Below are positions 35,501-43,915 of a DNA stretch of 64,000 bases, piece by piece (the stretch's first letter is position 1; the number at the start of each line of letters is the position of its first letter). The stretch lies in NCBI RefSeq assembly GCF_005047655.1, contig NZ_SUKF01000007.1, positions 62,001-126,000 on the forward strand, read 5' to 3'. The notes beneath the pieces were generated by a model. The model had not been told where the DNA came from and searched no databases. It saw only the letters and a program-made list of their open reading frames with translations. Position numbers and translations under genes: made by a program. Source of the stretch: Sinimarinibacterium arenosum (GTDB lineage Bacteria; Pseudomonadota; Gammaproteobacteria; Nevskiales; Nevskiaceae).

Positions 35501-37057
35501 TCAAGCCGAGCGCTTGCGCAGCTCGAACTTGAGCACTTTGCCGGATGCGTTACTCGGCAGCGCATCAAGCACTTCGACGCTGCGCGGTACCTTGTAGTTG
35601 GCCATCTTGTCGCGGCACCAGGCGATGAATGCGCCGCTGTCCAGCGTCTGTCCGGGACGCAGCACGACGTAGGCTTTGCCGACTTCGCCCAGGCGCTCAT
35701 CCGGCACACCGACGACGGCGACCTGCGCAATCGCGGGATGTGCGGCGATCATGCGTTCTATCTCGGCGGGATAGCAGTTGAAGCCGCCGGTGATGTACAT
35801 GTCCTTCAGGCGGTCGGTGATGCGCAGGTAGCCGCGTTCGTCGAGCACGCCGACATCGCCGGTGTGCAACCAGCCGTCGGCGTCGATCGCCTTGGCGGTT
35901 TCCTCGGCGTCATCCAGATAACCCTGCATCACGTTGTAGCCGCGCACGACGACTTCGCCCGGCGTGTTTGGGGGCAGTGCGACGCCGTCCTCGCCAATGC
36001 ACTGGACTTCAATGCCGGGAATCGGCCGGCCACAGGTGCTGACGATGGTCTCGGCGCTGTCGTCGGGATCGCACAGCGACACGATGCCGCAGGTCTCGGT
36101 CAGGCCGTAGCCGGTCAGCACGATCTTGAAGCCCAGTTCGCTGCGGATACGCTCGACCAGGGCCGGCGCAACCGCCGCGGCTCCGGTGATCGTGGCGCGC
36201 AGCGACGACAGATCGCAGTCGGCGCGCTTGGGATCGTTCAGCAGGCTGATGAACAGCGTCGGCGGTCCCGGCAGCACCGAGACCTTTTCCGCGTCGATGC
36301 GCCGCATCACCGCAGCAGCGTCGAACACGGCATGCGGCATCACCGCACAGCCGGCGATCAGGCCGGCGAGCCAGCCGACCTTGTAGCCGAAGGCGTGAAA
36401 GAACGGATTGACCAGCAGGTAGCGGTCCTCGGGCGACAGGGACATCCGATCGGACCATTCGCGGATCACGCGCAGATTCTGCGCGTGCACGGTGATGACG
36501 CCCTTGGGTTGGCCGGTGGTGCCGGAGGTGAACATCACGTCCATGCGATCACTCGGCTCGACCGAGGCCGCACGTGCGCGTGCGGTGTCAGGCTCGACGC
36601 GCTCGGCGTGCTGCAGGAACCCGCTCCAGTCGCATTCGCCGGGCGCGGTTGCGCCGAGCACGACGAGGGTTTCCAGGGTCTGCGGTTGGTGCGGCGCCAG
36701 CAGCGCCGGGTAGTGCTGACCCAGAAAATTGCCGATACAGAACAATACGCGCGCGCGGCTGCGCTCCAGCACGTAGGCGGCTTCTTCGCCCCGCATGCGC
36801 GTGTTGATCGGCACCAGTGCCGCGCCGGCGCTATGCACGGCCAGCGCGGCGATCACCCACTCGACCGTATTCGGCGCCCAGATCGCTACGCAGTCGCCGC
36901 GCTGCACGCCGAGCGCAATCAGCGCCCGGGTGGCCTGCAAGCGCACGGCATCCAGCTGCGTGTAGCTGAGGGTGCTGCCGTCCTCGCCAATCAGCGCGGG
37001 ACGGTCGGCGTAGCGCGCGACCGATGCCGCAAATGCGCCAGGAACGGTATCAATCAT
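35501..37057 (-). CDS. fadD3: FadD3-like acyl-CoA synthetase (HIP:CoA ligase)
   Basis: A 518-residue AMP-forming acyl-CoA ligase. The P-loop TSGTTGQPKGV, the YGLTETCG motif, GWLHTGDVG and the C-terminal Lys in NASGKVLKF are all intact. Length and wording fit FadD3, which activates HIP, the C/D-ring propionate left after steroid A/B-ring removal. This opens C/D-ring degradation. Context supports this: ipdA, ipdB, ipdC, echA20, fadE30 and ipdF lie within 22 kb. The ATG at 37057 is chosen over a TTG at 37069. It lies 39 bases after the upstream SDR stop. Confidence 0.82.
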   Translation of the reverse strand: MIDTVPGAFAASVARYADRPALIGEDGSTLSYTQLDAVRLQATRALIALGVQRGDCVAIWAPNTVEWVIAALAVHSAGAALVPINTRMRGEEAAYVLERSRARVLFCIGNFLGQHYPALLAPHQPQTLETLVVLGATAPGECDWSGFLQHAERVEPDTARARAASVEPSDRMDVMFTSGTTGQPKGVITVHAQNLRVIREWSDRMSLSPEDRYLLVNPFFHAFGYKVGWLAGLIAGCAVMPHAVFDAAAVMRRIDAEKVSVLPGPPTLFISLLNDPKRADCDLSSLRATITGAAAVAPALVERIRSELGFKIVLTGYGLTETCGIVSLCDPDDSAETIVSTCGRPIPGIEVQCIGEDGVALPPNTPGEVVVRGYNVMQGYLDDAEETAKAIDADGWLHTGDVGVLDERGYLRITDRLKDMYITGGFNCYPAEIERMIAAHPAIAQVAVVGVPDERLGEVGKAYVVLRPGQTLDSGAFIAWCRDKMANYKVPRSVEVLDALPSNASGKVLKFELRKRSA

Positions 37058-37096
37058 CGAAGCACTCAAGGGATCGATCGAGGGAATCGCCGGGGC

Positions 37097-37867
37097 TCAG
37101 TCGGCCCACATCAGATAGCCGTTGTCGATGCGCATTTCGGCGCCGTTGATGAAGCGCGATTCGTCGGAGGCCAGGAACAGCACCAGATTGGCGATGTCCT
37201 GCGGCTGCGCAAAGCGCGCCTGCAGCTGCTTGGGATCTTTTTCGCGCACATAGGAGCTGGTGGAACCCTTCTCCTTGTGCAGGTTGAACACCATCGGTGT
37301 GGCGATGCCGTCCGGATGGATCGAATTGCAGCGGACCTTGTACAGCTGTGCGCGGCAATGCGCGGCGACGGTGCGGGTCAGACCGGCGACCGCGGCCTTG
37401 GACGCGCTGTAGGCGCAGAACGAGGAGACGCCACCGATGCCGGCCATCGACGACATGTTCACGATCGAGCCACTCGGGCGCTGCTTCATGGCCTCCAGGC
37501 CGTACTTGCAACCAAGGAAATAGCCGTCCGAGTTGATGCGCTGGACTTTCTGCCACAGTTCCAGCGAGGTTTCCTCAATCGTGGCCTGGGCCAGGATCGC
37601 GGCGTTGTTGACCAGGATGTCGACGCCGCCAAAGGTGTCCTGCGTTGCCTTGATGACATTGATCCAGCCTTCTTCGGAGGCGATGTCGTGCTTGACGAAC
37701 AAGGCCTGGTCGGCGCCGATCTCCTTGGCGACGGCGCGTCCGGCGTCCTCGCTGATATCGGTCAGTACCACTCTGGCGCCTTCGCGCGCCAGCAGCAGTG
37801 CATCTTCCTTGCCCACACCGCTGGCCGCGCCGGTGATGATCGCGACCTTGTCCTGAACTCGTCCCAT
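37097..37867 (-). CDS. 3beta/17beta-hydroxysteroid dehydrogenase-like SDR
   Basis: A 256-residue SDR. Family marks are TGAASGVGKE, VLTDISEDAG (Asp for NAD), FVKHDIASEEGW, LVNNAAI, SSMAGIGG, YSASKAAV and NSIHPDGIATPM. The HDxSSExxW and NSIHPDGIxTPM phrases closely recall 3beta/17beta-hydroxysteroid dehydrogenase of Comamonas testosteroni. It should oxidise ring hydroxyls to ketones with NAD. The ATG at 37867 follows the flavoprotein stop by 50 bases, and fadD3 follows closely, so all are in one operon. Confidence 0.82.
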   Translation of the reverse strand: MGRVQDKVAIITGAASGVGKEDALLLAREGARVVLTDISEDAGRAVAKEIGADQALFVKHDIASEEGWINVIKATQDTFGGVDILVNNAAILAQATIEETSLELWQKVQRINSDGYFLGCKYGLEAMKQRPSGSIVNMSSMAGIGGVSSFCAYSASKAAVAGLTRTVAAHCRAQLYKVRCNSIHPDGIATPMVFNLHKEKGSTSSYVREKDPKQLQARFAQPQDIANLVLFLASDESRFINGAEMRIDNGYLMWAD

Positions 37868-37917
37868 CGTTGACTCCTCGAATAAATCTTTTGTGAGGCC
37901 GCGTCCGGCGTGATCGC

Positions 37918-39627
37918 TCAGGCGGCTTGTTGCTTGTCTTGTTGCGATGCCAGATGGCGGCCAATGCGGCGGCCCGACCACAGACAGTCCGCGATCGACA
38001 GGCCGCTGACGTAGCCATTGGACGCCACACCGACGGCGGCGCGGCCGGCGGCAAACAGGCCGGCAATCGGGTTGCCTTCAGTGTCCAGCACGGCGCCGCT
38101 GGTTTCCTCGACGCGCAGGCCGCCGAGCGTGATCGTCGGGCACGGGAAGGTCTTGCTGTCGGCAGAGATGTCCATCGCGTAGTACGGCGGTGTTTCGAGC
38201 GGCGCACGGAACGCCGTGTCCTTGCCCAGCGCGTCGACCGCACCGGCGCGGGTGTCGGCGCTGTACTGGTCGATCGTCGAGCGCAGCGCCTGTCGCGGCA
38301 GACCGAGTTTGTCCGCCAGCAGTTCCGGCGTCTTCGCGCGCGGCGCGAACAGCATCAGGATCAGGGCCGGAATGCCCTGGAATGCCCACAGGCCGCCGAA
38401 CAGCGCTTCGCGAATCGCGCGGCGGCGCAGTGCACGGTCAATGACCAGATACGCCTTGCCGCCATTGTTCTCGCACATCTCGACGCCGAGCCGCGCGCCG
38501 TAAACCTGTTCGTTACAGAAGCGTTCGCCGCGACGATTGACCACCACGCCCAGCGGCCACGCCGTCGGCGGATTGATGAAACGCCATGCCGAGCCTTTCT
38601 CCATCCGCGTCGGCGCGCCGCCGGCGGATTCACCCAGGCGGATGCCACTGCCGTCGCAGCCGGTGGCGCCGAGGCGCATCGCTGGCAGGTACTTCGGCGC
38701 GTACTGCGCCACCATCGAGCGATTGAACACGAAGCCGCCGGTGCACAGCGCGACGCCGCGGGTCGCCCGCACGTGCAGGCGCTTGGCGTGCTGCTGCTCG
38801 ATCTGCAGCGCGCGTGCGCGCAGACGGTCAGCCCAGGCGCCGGCAAAGTTGTGCACCTTCTCGGCACGACGCATCAGCTTCTGATGCAGCTGCTGCTCTG
38901 CCGAGCCGGGCGTCAGTTGCGCGACCTCGGCGCCCAGCACCGCGCCGCTGCGCTCATCGATGATCAGCCGGCGCACACTGGTCTGCTGTAGCACCGGAAA
39001 TTTCAGACGATCCGCATAGCTGCGCAGGGCCTGATACAGCACGCGGCCGGCGTCGATTCCCGCGGCAACCACACGGTGTCCGCGCGGTGCCGGCCGGGCT
39101 TTCTCGGCGAATGCCGGCACGCTTTCGTTGCCGGAGTAATACAGATAGACACCGTCTTTCGGGTACGAGGTCTTCGGCGGATGCGCGTAGGACTGGAATC
39201 TCGCGCCACGGGCTTCAAGCCATTCCAGAAGCTCCAGGCTGCCGTCGCAGAAACGGCGCAGCTCCGCGTCACTGACGGCGTCCCCGGTTTCCTGCTGCAG
39301 GTACCGGAACATTTCATCCGGGGTGTCTTCGTAACCGGCGTCGCGCTGATAGCGCGTGCCGCCGCCGAGATAGACGACCCCGCCGCTCTTGATCGTTGCG
39401 CCGCCGCCTTCGAAGCGTTCGGCCACCAGCACGTCAGTGCCGGATTCATGGGCGCTGATCGCGGTGGCAACACCGGCCGCGCCATACCCCACGACCAGCA
39501 GTTCGCACTGGCGATGCCATTGAATGGCGCCGGCTCCGGCGACGCGCAGTGGCGCATCGACCGGCAGCGTGCCGTCGGCGGCGCCGGAACTGGGGCGTTG
39601 GGATTGATCAGAAGTCGGGTGTGTCAT
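37918..39627 (-). CDS. FAD-dependent 3-ketosteroid dehydrogenase-like flavoprotein
   Basis: A 569-residue protein of the fumarate-reductase/KstD flavoprotein family. The FAD motif is VVGYGAAGVATAISAHESG (about residues 45-63), followed by ERFEGGGATIKSGGVVYLGGG. A second FAD-binding segment near the end reads AGLFAAGRAA and NGYVSGLSIADCLWSGRR. This wording differs from the canonical KstD1 ending (HTYPGPG), so it is more likely a Delta4-type or other KstD relative than a classical Delta1-dehydrogenase. It is the first gene of the leftward steroid operon and shares its upstream region with CYP153. Confidence 0.75.
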   Translation of the reverse strand: MTHPTSDQSQRPSSGAADGTLPVDAPLRVAGAGAIQWHRQCELLVVGYGAAGVATAISAHESGTDVLVAERFEGGGATIKSGGVVYLGGGTRYQRDAGYEDTPDEMFRYLQQETGDAVSDAELRRFCDGSLELLEWLEARGARFQSYAHPPKTSYPKDGVYLYYSGNESVPAFAEKARPAPRGHRVVAAGIDAGRVLYQALRSYADRLKFPVLQQTSVRRLIIDERSGAVLGAEVAQLTPGSAEQQLHQKLMRRAEKVHNFAGAWADRLRARALQIEQQHAKRLHVRATRGVALCTGGFVFNRSMVAQYAPKYLPAMRLGATGCDGSGIRLGESAGGAPTRMEKGSAWRFINPPTAWPLGVVVNRRGERFCNEQVYGARLGVEMCENNGGKAYLVIDRALRRRAIREALFGGLWAFQGIPALILMLFAPRAKTPELLADKLGLPRQALRSTIDQYSADTRAGAVDALGKDTAFRAPLETPPYYAMDISADSKTFPCPTITLGGLRVEETSGAVLDTEGNPIAGLFAAGRAAVGVASNGYVSGLSIADCLWSGRRIGRHLASQQDKQQAA

Positions 39628-39682
39628 CGGCGGGAACGGGCGCGAAAGCCGCGCGCAAAGTGCGTCGCTGCATTATTGACAT

Positions 39683-39753
39683 CCCCCCCCTCAATTCATC
39701 ATCCGTTGGGGTGAGGGGGTCATGTTTCGCGAGCACTGCTCGCGATGACCCCC
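39683..39753. repeat. Two overlapping, mutually exclusive hairpins
   Basis: Hairpin A pairs GGGGGTCA (39715) with TGACCCCC (39746) and continues inward with a perfect 9-base stem TCGCGAGCA/TGCTCGCGA around one C. Hairpin B pairs CCCCCTCA (39686) with TGAGGGGG (39712). Both need the same G-run at 39715-39719, so only one can form. They lie 55-125 bases before the flavoprotein start, in its likely leader. Confidence 0.6.
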
Positions 39754-40050
39754 GAACGCCCGACCGTGAGGGAGGGCTGAGTCGAATCGCTCGATGAAAG
39801 TGGGGTCCGGAGCCCTTGCGCGCAGTAATTCCGGTTTTCTTGCCGTAAATCCCGAACGTTAATAAGGTGACGACAATGCCGGAAGGCGTCCGCGCGAGTC
39901 GGCGACCGCATCTGATACGCCGGGCTCCACGTGACCTTTTTCAGAAAGGGCTCGGAACGTGCTGGCGGAGCTCCGCAATGCGCGCATCAAGCCGCAAAAC
40001 CCACCTAAAGATAGGCGTAGGGGATGGGTTCGCCGACGTATAAATTCATA

Positions 40051-40073
40051 AGTGCGTAGTTGTACTACGCACT
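40051..40073. promoter_or_regulatory. Perfect 10-3-10 palindrome, likely operator of the CYP153/flavoprotein region
   Basis: AGTGCGTAGT, TGT, ACTACGCACT. The two arms are exact inverse complements. It lies 119 bases before the CYP153 start and is AT-rich just upstream (GTATAAATTCATA). Size and symmetry fit a TetR- or MarR-type dimer. It does not resemble the known KstR or KstR2 sites. Confidence 0.7.
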
Positions 40074-40191
40074 AATACAGGCTGGCAGGGCATTTCCATG
40101 TTGGCCATTGCGGTTTCATTTGCGGCTTCAGTCGGTTCCGGTGCGCACCCGGTACGCGACCCCGGTGCCGCGCGAGACAGGAGAATCAAGC

Positions 40192-41445
40192 ATGAGTCTG
40201 ACCCAAGAGGCCGCTGCCCGCGCCGCCGCTTCGATCCCGCTGGACGAGATTGATGTTGCCGATCCCGCGTTGTTCCAGAACAACACGATGATGGCGTACT
40301 TCGCGCGTCTGCGTAAGGAAGATCCGGTGCATTACTGCGCGAAGAGCCTGCACGGTCCGTATTGGTCGGTGACACGCTTTGCCGACATCATGAGCGTCGA
40401 CACCAATCATCAGGTGTTCTCGTCGGAGTCGCGCTTCGGCGGCATCACGATCATGGACAACAACGCGGCAGCGACCCTGCCGATGTTCATTGCCATGGAC
40501 CCGCCCAAGCATGACGAGCAGCGCAAGACGGTCAGCCCGATCGTCGCGCCGGAGAATCTGGCCAAGCTCGAAGGTCTGATCCGTGAACGCACACAGGCTG
40601 CGCTGGATTCCCTGCCGGTCAACGAACCGTTCAACTGGGTCGAGAAGGTTTCGATCAATCTGACCACGCAGATGCTGGCGACCCTGTTTGGCTTCCCGTG
40701 GGAAGACCGTGCCAAGCTCACGCGCTGGTCCGACGTCGCCACGGCGGAAATCGGCACCTTCGGTATCGATTCCGAAGAAGCGCGCATGAAGGAAATTCAC
40801 GAATGCGCGGCGTACATGATGAAGCTGTGGAACGAGCGCGTGAATTCCGAGCCCGGTCCCGACCTGCTGTCGATGCTGGCGCACTCCGACAACACCCGCA
40901 ACATGAGCCCCGAGGAGTTCCTCGGCAACATGCTGCTGCTGATCGTCGGCGGCAACGACACGACCCGCAATTCCATGAGCGGCGGCCTGCTGGCGCTGAA
41001 CGAGAACCCCGACGAATATCGCAAGCTGTGCGCGAACCCGTCGCTGATCGGTTCGATGGTGTCGGAGATCATCCGCTGGCAGACCCCGCTGGCGCACATG
41101 CGGCGCACCGCGCTGCAGGACACCGAGCTGGGCGGCAAGAAGATCAAGAAGGGCGAAAAGGTGGTGATGTGGTACGTCTCCGGCAATCGCGACAGCGATG
41201 CCATCGAGAACGCCGACAGTTTCATCATTGATCGTGCGCGCCCGCGCCATCACCTGTCGTTCGGCTTCGGCATCCACCGCTGTGTTGGTAATCGCCTGGC
41301 GGAACTGCAGCTCCGGATCCTGTGGGAAGAAGTGCTCAAGCGCTGGCCCAATCCGATGCAGATCGAAGTCATCGGTGAACCGAAGCGGGTGTTCTCAAGC
41401 TTCGTCAAGGGCTTCGAGGCGATTCCAGTGCGGATCAACGCCTGA
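40192..41445 (+). CDS. CYP153-family cytochrome P450 (terminal hydroxylase)
   Basis: A 417-residue class I P450. The I-helix is GGNDTTRN, the ExxR motif is EIIR, and the haem ligand is Cys364 in FGFGIHRCVGNRLAE. Stretches such as FIAMDPPKHDEQRKTVSPIV, RWSDVATAEIG, WQTPLAHMRRTAL and MWYVSGNRDSDAIEN match the CYP153 family, which hydroxylates the terminal carbon of alkanes, fatty acids or alkyl side chains. It is paired with a ferredoxin gene 130 bases downstream, but no reductase is in the window. In a steroid cluster it may act on an alkyl side chain, though this is inference. Confidence 0.9.
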   Translation: MSLTQEAAARAAASIPLDEIDVADPALFQNNTMMAYFARLRKEDPVHYCAKSLHGPYWSVTRFADIMSVDTNHQVFSSESRFGGITIMDNNAAATLPMFIAMDPPKHDEQRKTVSPIVAPENLAKLEGLIRERTQAALDSLPVNEPFNWVEKVSINLTTQMLATLFGFPWEDRAKLTRWSDVATAEIGTFGIDSEEARMKEIHECAAYMMKLWNERVNSEPGPDLLSMLAHSDNTRNMSPEEFLGNMLLLIVGGNDTTRNSMSGGLLALNENPDEYRKLCANPSLIGSMVSEIIRWQTPLAHMRRTALQDTELGGKKIKKGEKVVMWYVSGNRDSDAIENADSFIIDRARPRHHLSFGFGIHRCVGNRLAELQLRILWEEVLKRWPNPMQIEVIGEPKRVFSSFVKGFEAIPVRINA

Positions 41446-41575
41446 AGCGCGGCACGAACTGATTCCGCAGCGCGCCGGACAACCGGTGTGCTGCGGATAC
41501 CCCGATGAATTGTTAGCGAATTGTTGGCGCCACGGCTGCGCGAGGCTGCGCAGAACGGCGTCACAGGAGGATCCC

Positions 41576-41896
41576 GTGGCAAAAATCACGTTTATTGACT
41601 TCAGCGGCAACGAAAAAACCATCGAGGCCGAAAACGGTACCTCGCTGATGCAGGCGGCAGTCGACAACATCATTCCCGGCATCGATGGGGACTGCGGCGG
41701 CGCCTGCGCCTGCGCCACCTGCCATGTGCATGTCGAGGCCTCATGGTTGAACCGGCTTCCGCCCAAGAGCGACACCGAACGCTCGATGCTCGATCTGGCA
41801 GAAGGCTCGGACGAAAATTCGCGCCTTGCCTGTCAGATCACGGTCTCGGACGAACTCGACGGCCTGGTTCTGCATACCCCCGAAGCGCAGCACTGA
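41576..41896 (+). CDS. [2Fe-2S] ferredoxin, P450 redox partner
   Basis: A 106-residue adrenodoxin-type ferredoxin. The cluster ligands are Cys40, Cys46, Cys49 and Cys86, in GDCGGACACATCHVHV and RLACQI. The GTG start follows a perfect AGGAGG five bases upstream, which settles the start. It lies behind CYP153, so it should deliver electrons to that P450. A strong hairpin follows, ending the CYP153-ferredoxin unit. Confidence 0.92.
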   Translation: MAKITFIDFSGNEKTIEAENGTSLMQAAVDNIIPGIDGDCGGACACATCHVHVEASWLNRLPPKSDTERSMLDLAEGSDENSRLACQITVSDELDGLVLHTPEAQH

Positions 41897-41912
41897 AGTC
41901 ACCGCTGTATCC

Positions 41913-41973
41913 CGGCGCGCCGGAAGGGTCGGGTCACTGCGAGGCAGCGACCCGAGCCCCTTCCGGTGCGCCG
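41913..41973 (+). terminator. Long hairpin ending the CYP153-ferredoxin unit
   Basis: A stem of about 23 pairs: CGGCGCGCCGGAAGGG then TCGGGTC on the left, GACCCGA and CCCTTCCGGTGCGCCG on the right. It has a 2-base bulge, one G-T pair and a 13-base loop. It starts 16 bases after the ferredoxin stop. Only a weak T-rich tail follows. Confidence 0.65.
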
Positions 41974-42097
41974 TTGTCGTATTGGCGCGGCCCGCGTCAC
42001 GAGAACGACTCATCAAAACGGATGAAGATGCTGAGCGGTCCGCTTCTGATAATGCAGGTCTGCAGAATCTGCACCCATTTCAGAACGGATCCCCAGC

Positions 42098-42988
42098 ATG
42101 GCTACTATCAAGGCGCTGTCCTATGTCGTCGCGCAGTGCACCGACGTCTCCAAGTGGAAAGCCTTCGCCGAACAGGTGATGGGCGCGATGACGTCGCCTG
42201 CGCCGGGTGGCGGCCTGTTCGTCAAGCTCGACGAGCGCGACTTCCGCATCCTGGTGCTGCCTGGCGCGGAGGATCGCTATGTCGCCTCGGGCTGGGAAGC
42301 GGTCGACGCGGCCGCTTATGAGTCCGCGGTTGCCGCAGTCAAAGCCTCTGGCGTCGAAGTCACCCCCGCGGCGGCCGACGCCGTGGCGCTGCGCCGGGTC
42401 GCAGCGATGGTCACGTTCGTCGATCCCTCCGGCAACCTGCATGAGCTGAGCCACGGCTACACCGGCGGCAGCGTGCCGTTCGCATCGGAACTGGTGACCT
42501 CCGGCTTCAAGACCGGCCCTTATGGCGTGGGCCATACGGTGCTGCCGTCGCTGCAGTTCGATGCCAGCCTCAAGTTCTTCCGCGAAGTGCTCGGCTTCGG
42601 CCTGTCGGACGTCTTCAATTTCCAGCCCGGCCCGGACGCGCCGGTGATTCGGCTGTACTTCCTGCATGCCGCCAGCGGCCGCCATCACAGCATCGCGCTG
42701 GCGGAGATGCCGGCGCCGGCCGGATGCGTGCACATGATGGTCGAGGTCAACTCGATGACCGATGTTGGTCGTGCCCACGACCGTCGCGTCCAGCACGGCG
42801 TCAAGCTGATGGCGACGCTGGGCGAACACGAGAACGATCGCATGACCTCGTTCTACATGCTGACGCCGTCGAATTTCGCGATGGAGTACGGCTGGGGTGG
42901 ACTGATCGTCGATCCGGCGACGTTCCAGACCACCGAAACCAAGCAAGTCAGCATCTGGGGCCACGACTTCTCGGTCGGCTTCCAATAA
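42098..42988 (+). CDS. hsaC: HsaC-type extradiol dioxygenase (two-domain VOC protein)
   Basis: A 296-residue type I extradiol dioxygenase. Iron ligands can be placed at His146 (GVGHTV), His212 (CVHMMVEV) and Glu263 (AMEYGW). Second-shell residues His196-His197, His244 and Tyr253 are also present. The end VSIWGHDFSVG is the same as in HsaC/TesB, which cleave the catechol ring of 3,4-DHSA in steroid degradation. It lies 22 bases before ipdA, apparently in one operon. The partner genes hsaA, hsaB and hsaD are not in the window, so another catechol substrate cannot be excluded. Confidence 0.78.
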   Translation: MATIKALSYVVAQCTDVSKWKAFAEQVMGAMTSPAPGGGLFVKLDERDFRILVLPGAEDRYVASGWEAVDAAAYESAVAAVKASGVEVTPAAADAVALRRVAAMVTFVDPSGNLHELSHGYTGGSVPFASELVTSGFKTGPYGVGHTVLPSLQFDASLKFFREVLGFGLSDVFNFQPGPDAPVIRLYFLHAASGRHHSIALAEMPAPAGCVHMMVEVNSMTDVGRAHDRRVQHGVKLMATLGEHENDRMTSFYMLTPSNFAMEYGWGGLIVDPATFQTTETKQVSIWGHDFSVGFQ

Positions 42989-43010
42989 ATCCAACAGGGA
43001 TACCTCTTTC

Positions 43011-43913
43011 GTGAGCTTGAACAAGGAAATGACGGCCGCTGACGTCGTCGCGCAATTGCGCGACGGCATGACCATCGGCATCGGCGGCTGGGGTCCGCGG
43101 CGCAAGCCGATGAGCCTGGTGCGCGAGATCCTGCGCTCGGATCTGAAGGATCTGACCGTCGTCGGTTACGGCGGCCCGGACATGGGCATGCTGTGTGCGG
43201 CCGGCAAGGTGAAGAAGCTGATCTACGGCTTTGTCTCGCTGGACTTCATTCCGCTGGAACCGTTCTTCCGCAAGGCGCGCGAGGCTGCGCAGATCGAAGC
43301 GATGGAACTCGACGAGGGCCAGCTGCACTGGGGCCTGCGTGCGGCGGCGATGCGCCTGCCGTTCCTGCCGACGCGCGTCGGCCTGGCCACCGACCAGCTC
43401 ACCAAGGTCAATCCGGATCTGCGCACGGTGACGTCGCCGTATGCCGACGGCGAGGTGCTGCTGGCGATGCCGGCGATCAAGCTCGACGTTGCGCTGCTGC
43501 ATCTGCACACGGCGGATCGTCTCGGCAACACGCGGCTGTACGCGCCCGATCCGTTCTTCGACGAACTGTTCGCGCGTGCGGCAGATCGCGTCTATGTCAG
43601 TTGCGAGGAACTGGTCGACCGCATCGCTTCGGACGAGGCCGATGCCCAGAGCAACCCATTCGAGCGCAGCCTGGTGACGGGCGTCGTCGCCGCACGCGGC
43701 GGTGCGCATCCGACGTCGAACGTGGCCGTGGTCGCCAAGGGCGGCAGCTACGGCTGGGACGCAGCGCATCTGAAGCGCTACTGCGCGGCGGCCGATGAGG
43801 ACGGTGGCTGGGCCCGGTACGCAGAGGAATTCATCAATGGTGGCGAAGCCGCCTATCAGCAGGCCGTCGGTGGGCTGGATGCCATCGTTACGTTGCCCCG
43901 GCAGGTGTTCTGA
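43011..43913 (+). CDS. ipdA: IpdA: COCHEA-CoA hydrolase, alpha subunit
   Basis: A 300-residue CoA-transferase-fold (family I alpha-like) protein. GIGGWGPRRKPM near residue 23 and GFVSLDF are matching features of IpdA, and the overall length fits. IpdA and IpdB together open the last steroid ring (COCHEA-CoA) and are not true CoA transferases. It starts at GTG in GTGAGC and is followed by ipdB after a 2-base gap. It sits in a cluster with all the other C/D-ring genes, which makes the call firm. Confidence 0.9.
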   Translation: MSLNKEMTAADVVAQLRDGMTIGIGGWGPRRKPMSLVREILRSDLKDLTVVGYGGPDMGMLCAAGKVKKLIYGFVSLDFIPLEPFFRKAREAAQIEAMELDEGQLHWGLRAAAMRLPFLPTRVGLATDQLTKVNPDLRTVTSPYADGEVLLAMPAIKLDVALLHLHTADRLGNTRLYAPDPFFDELFARAADRVYVSCEELVDRIASDEADAQSNPFERSLVTGVVAARGGAHPTSNVAVVAKGGSYGWDAAHLKRYCAAADEDGGWARYAEEFINGGEAAYQQAVGGLDAIVTLPRQVF

Positions 43914-43915
43914 TC

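Larger units (their letters stand above)
39628..40191. other. Divergent regulatory region between the flavoprotein operon and CYP153
   Basis: This 564-base stretch has no supported gene. It contains two overlapping hairpins (39683-39753) and a perfect palindrome (40051-40073), both listed separately. A GGAGA ribosome site for CYP153 is at the right end. Its size and its symmetric elements suggest it controls both operons. Confidence 0.6.

Noticed and set aside
35490-35520. CAAG...CTTG half-sites resembling a KstR2 box
   Set aside because: The spacing is wrong and the segment lies in the fadD3 stop region, not in a promoter.
35456-37873. An 805-codon open frame opposite fadD3 and the neighbouring SDR
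   Set aside because: It is antisense to strongly recognisable enzymes and spans their gaps. It is a by-product of high GC content and shows no domain signature.
40060-40191. Extension of CYP153 upstream to a TTG start
   Set aside because: It would begin inside the palindrome. The ATG at 40192 has GGAGA upstream and matches family length.
40192-41445. First reading of the P450 as CYP125
   Set aside because: The I-helix, haem loop and internal phrases match CYP153, not CYP125. The steroid context alone had suggested CYP125.
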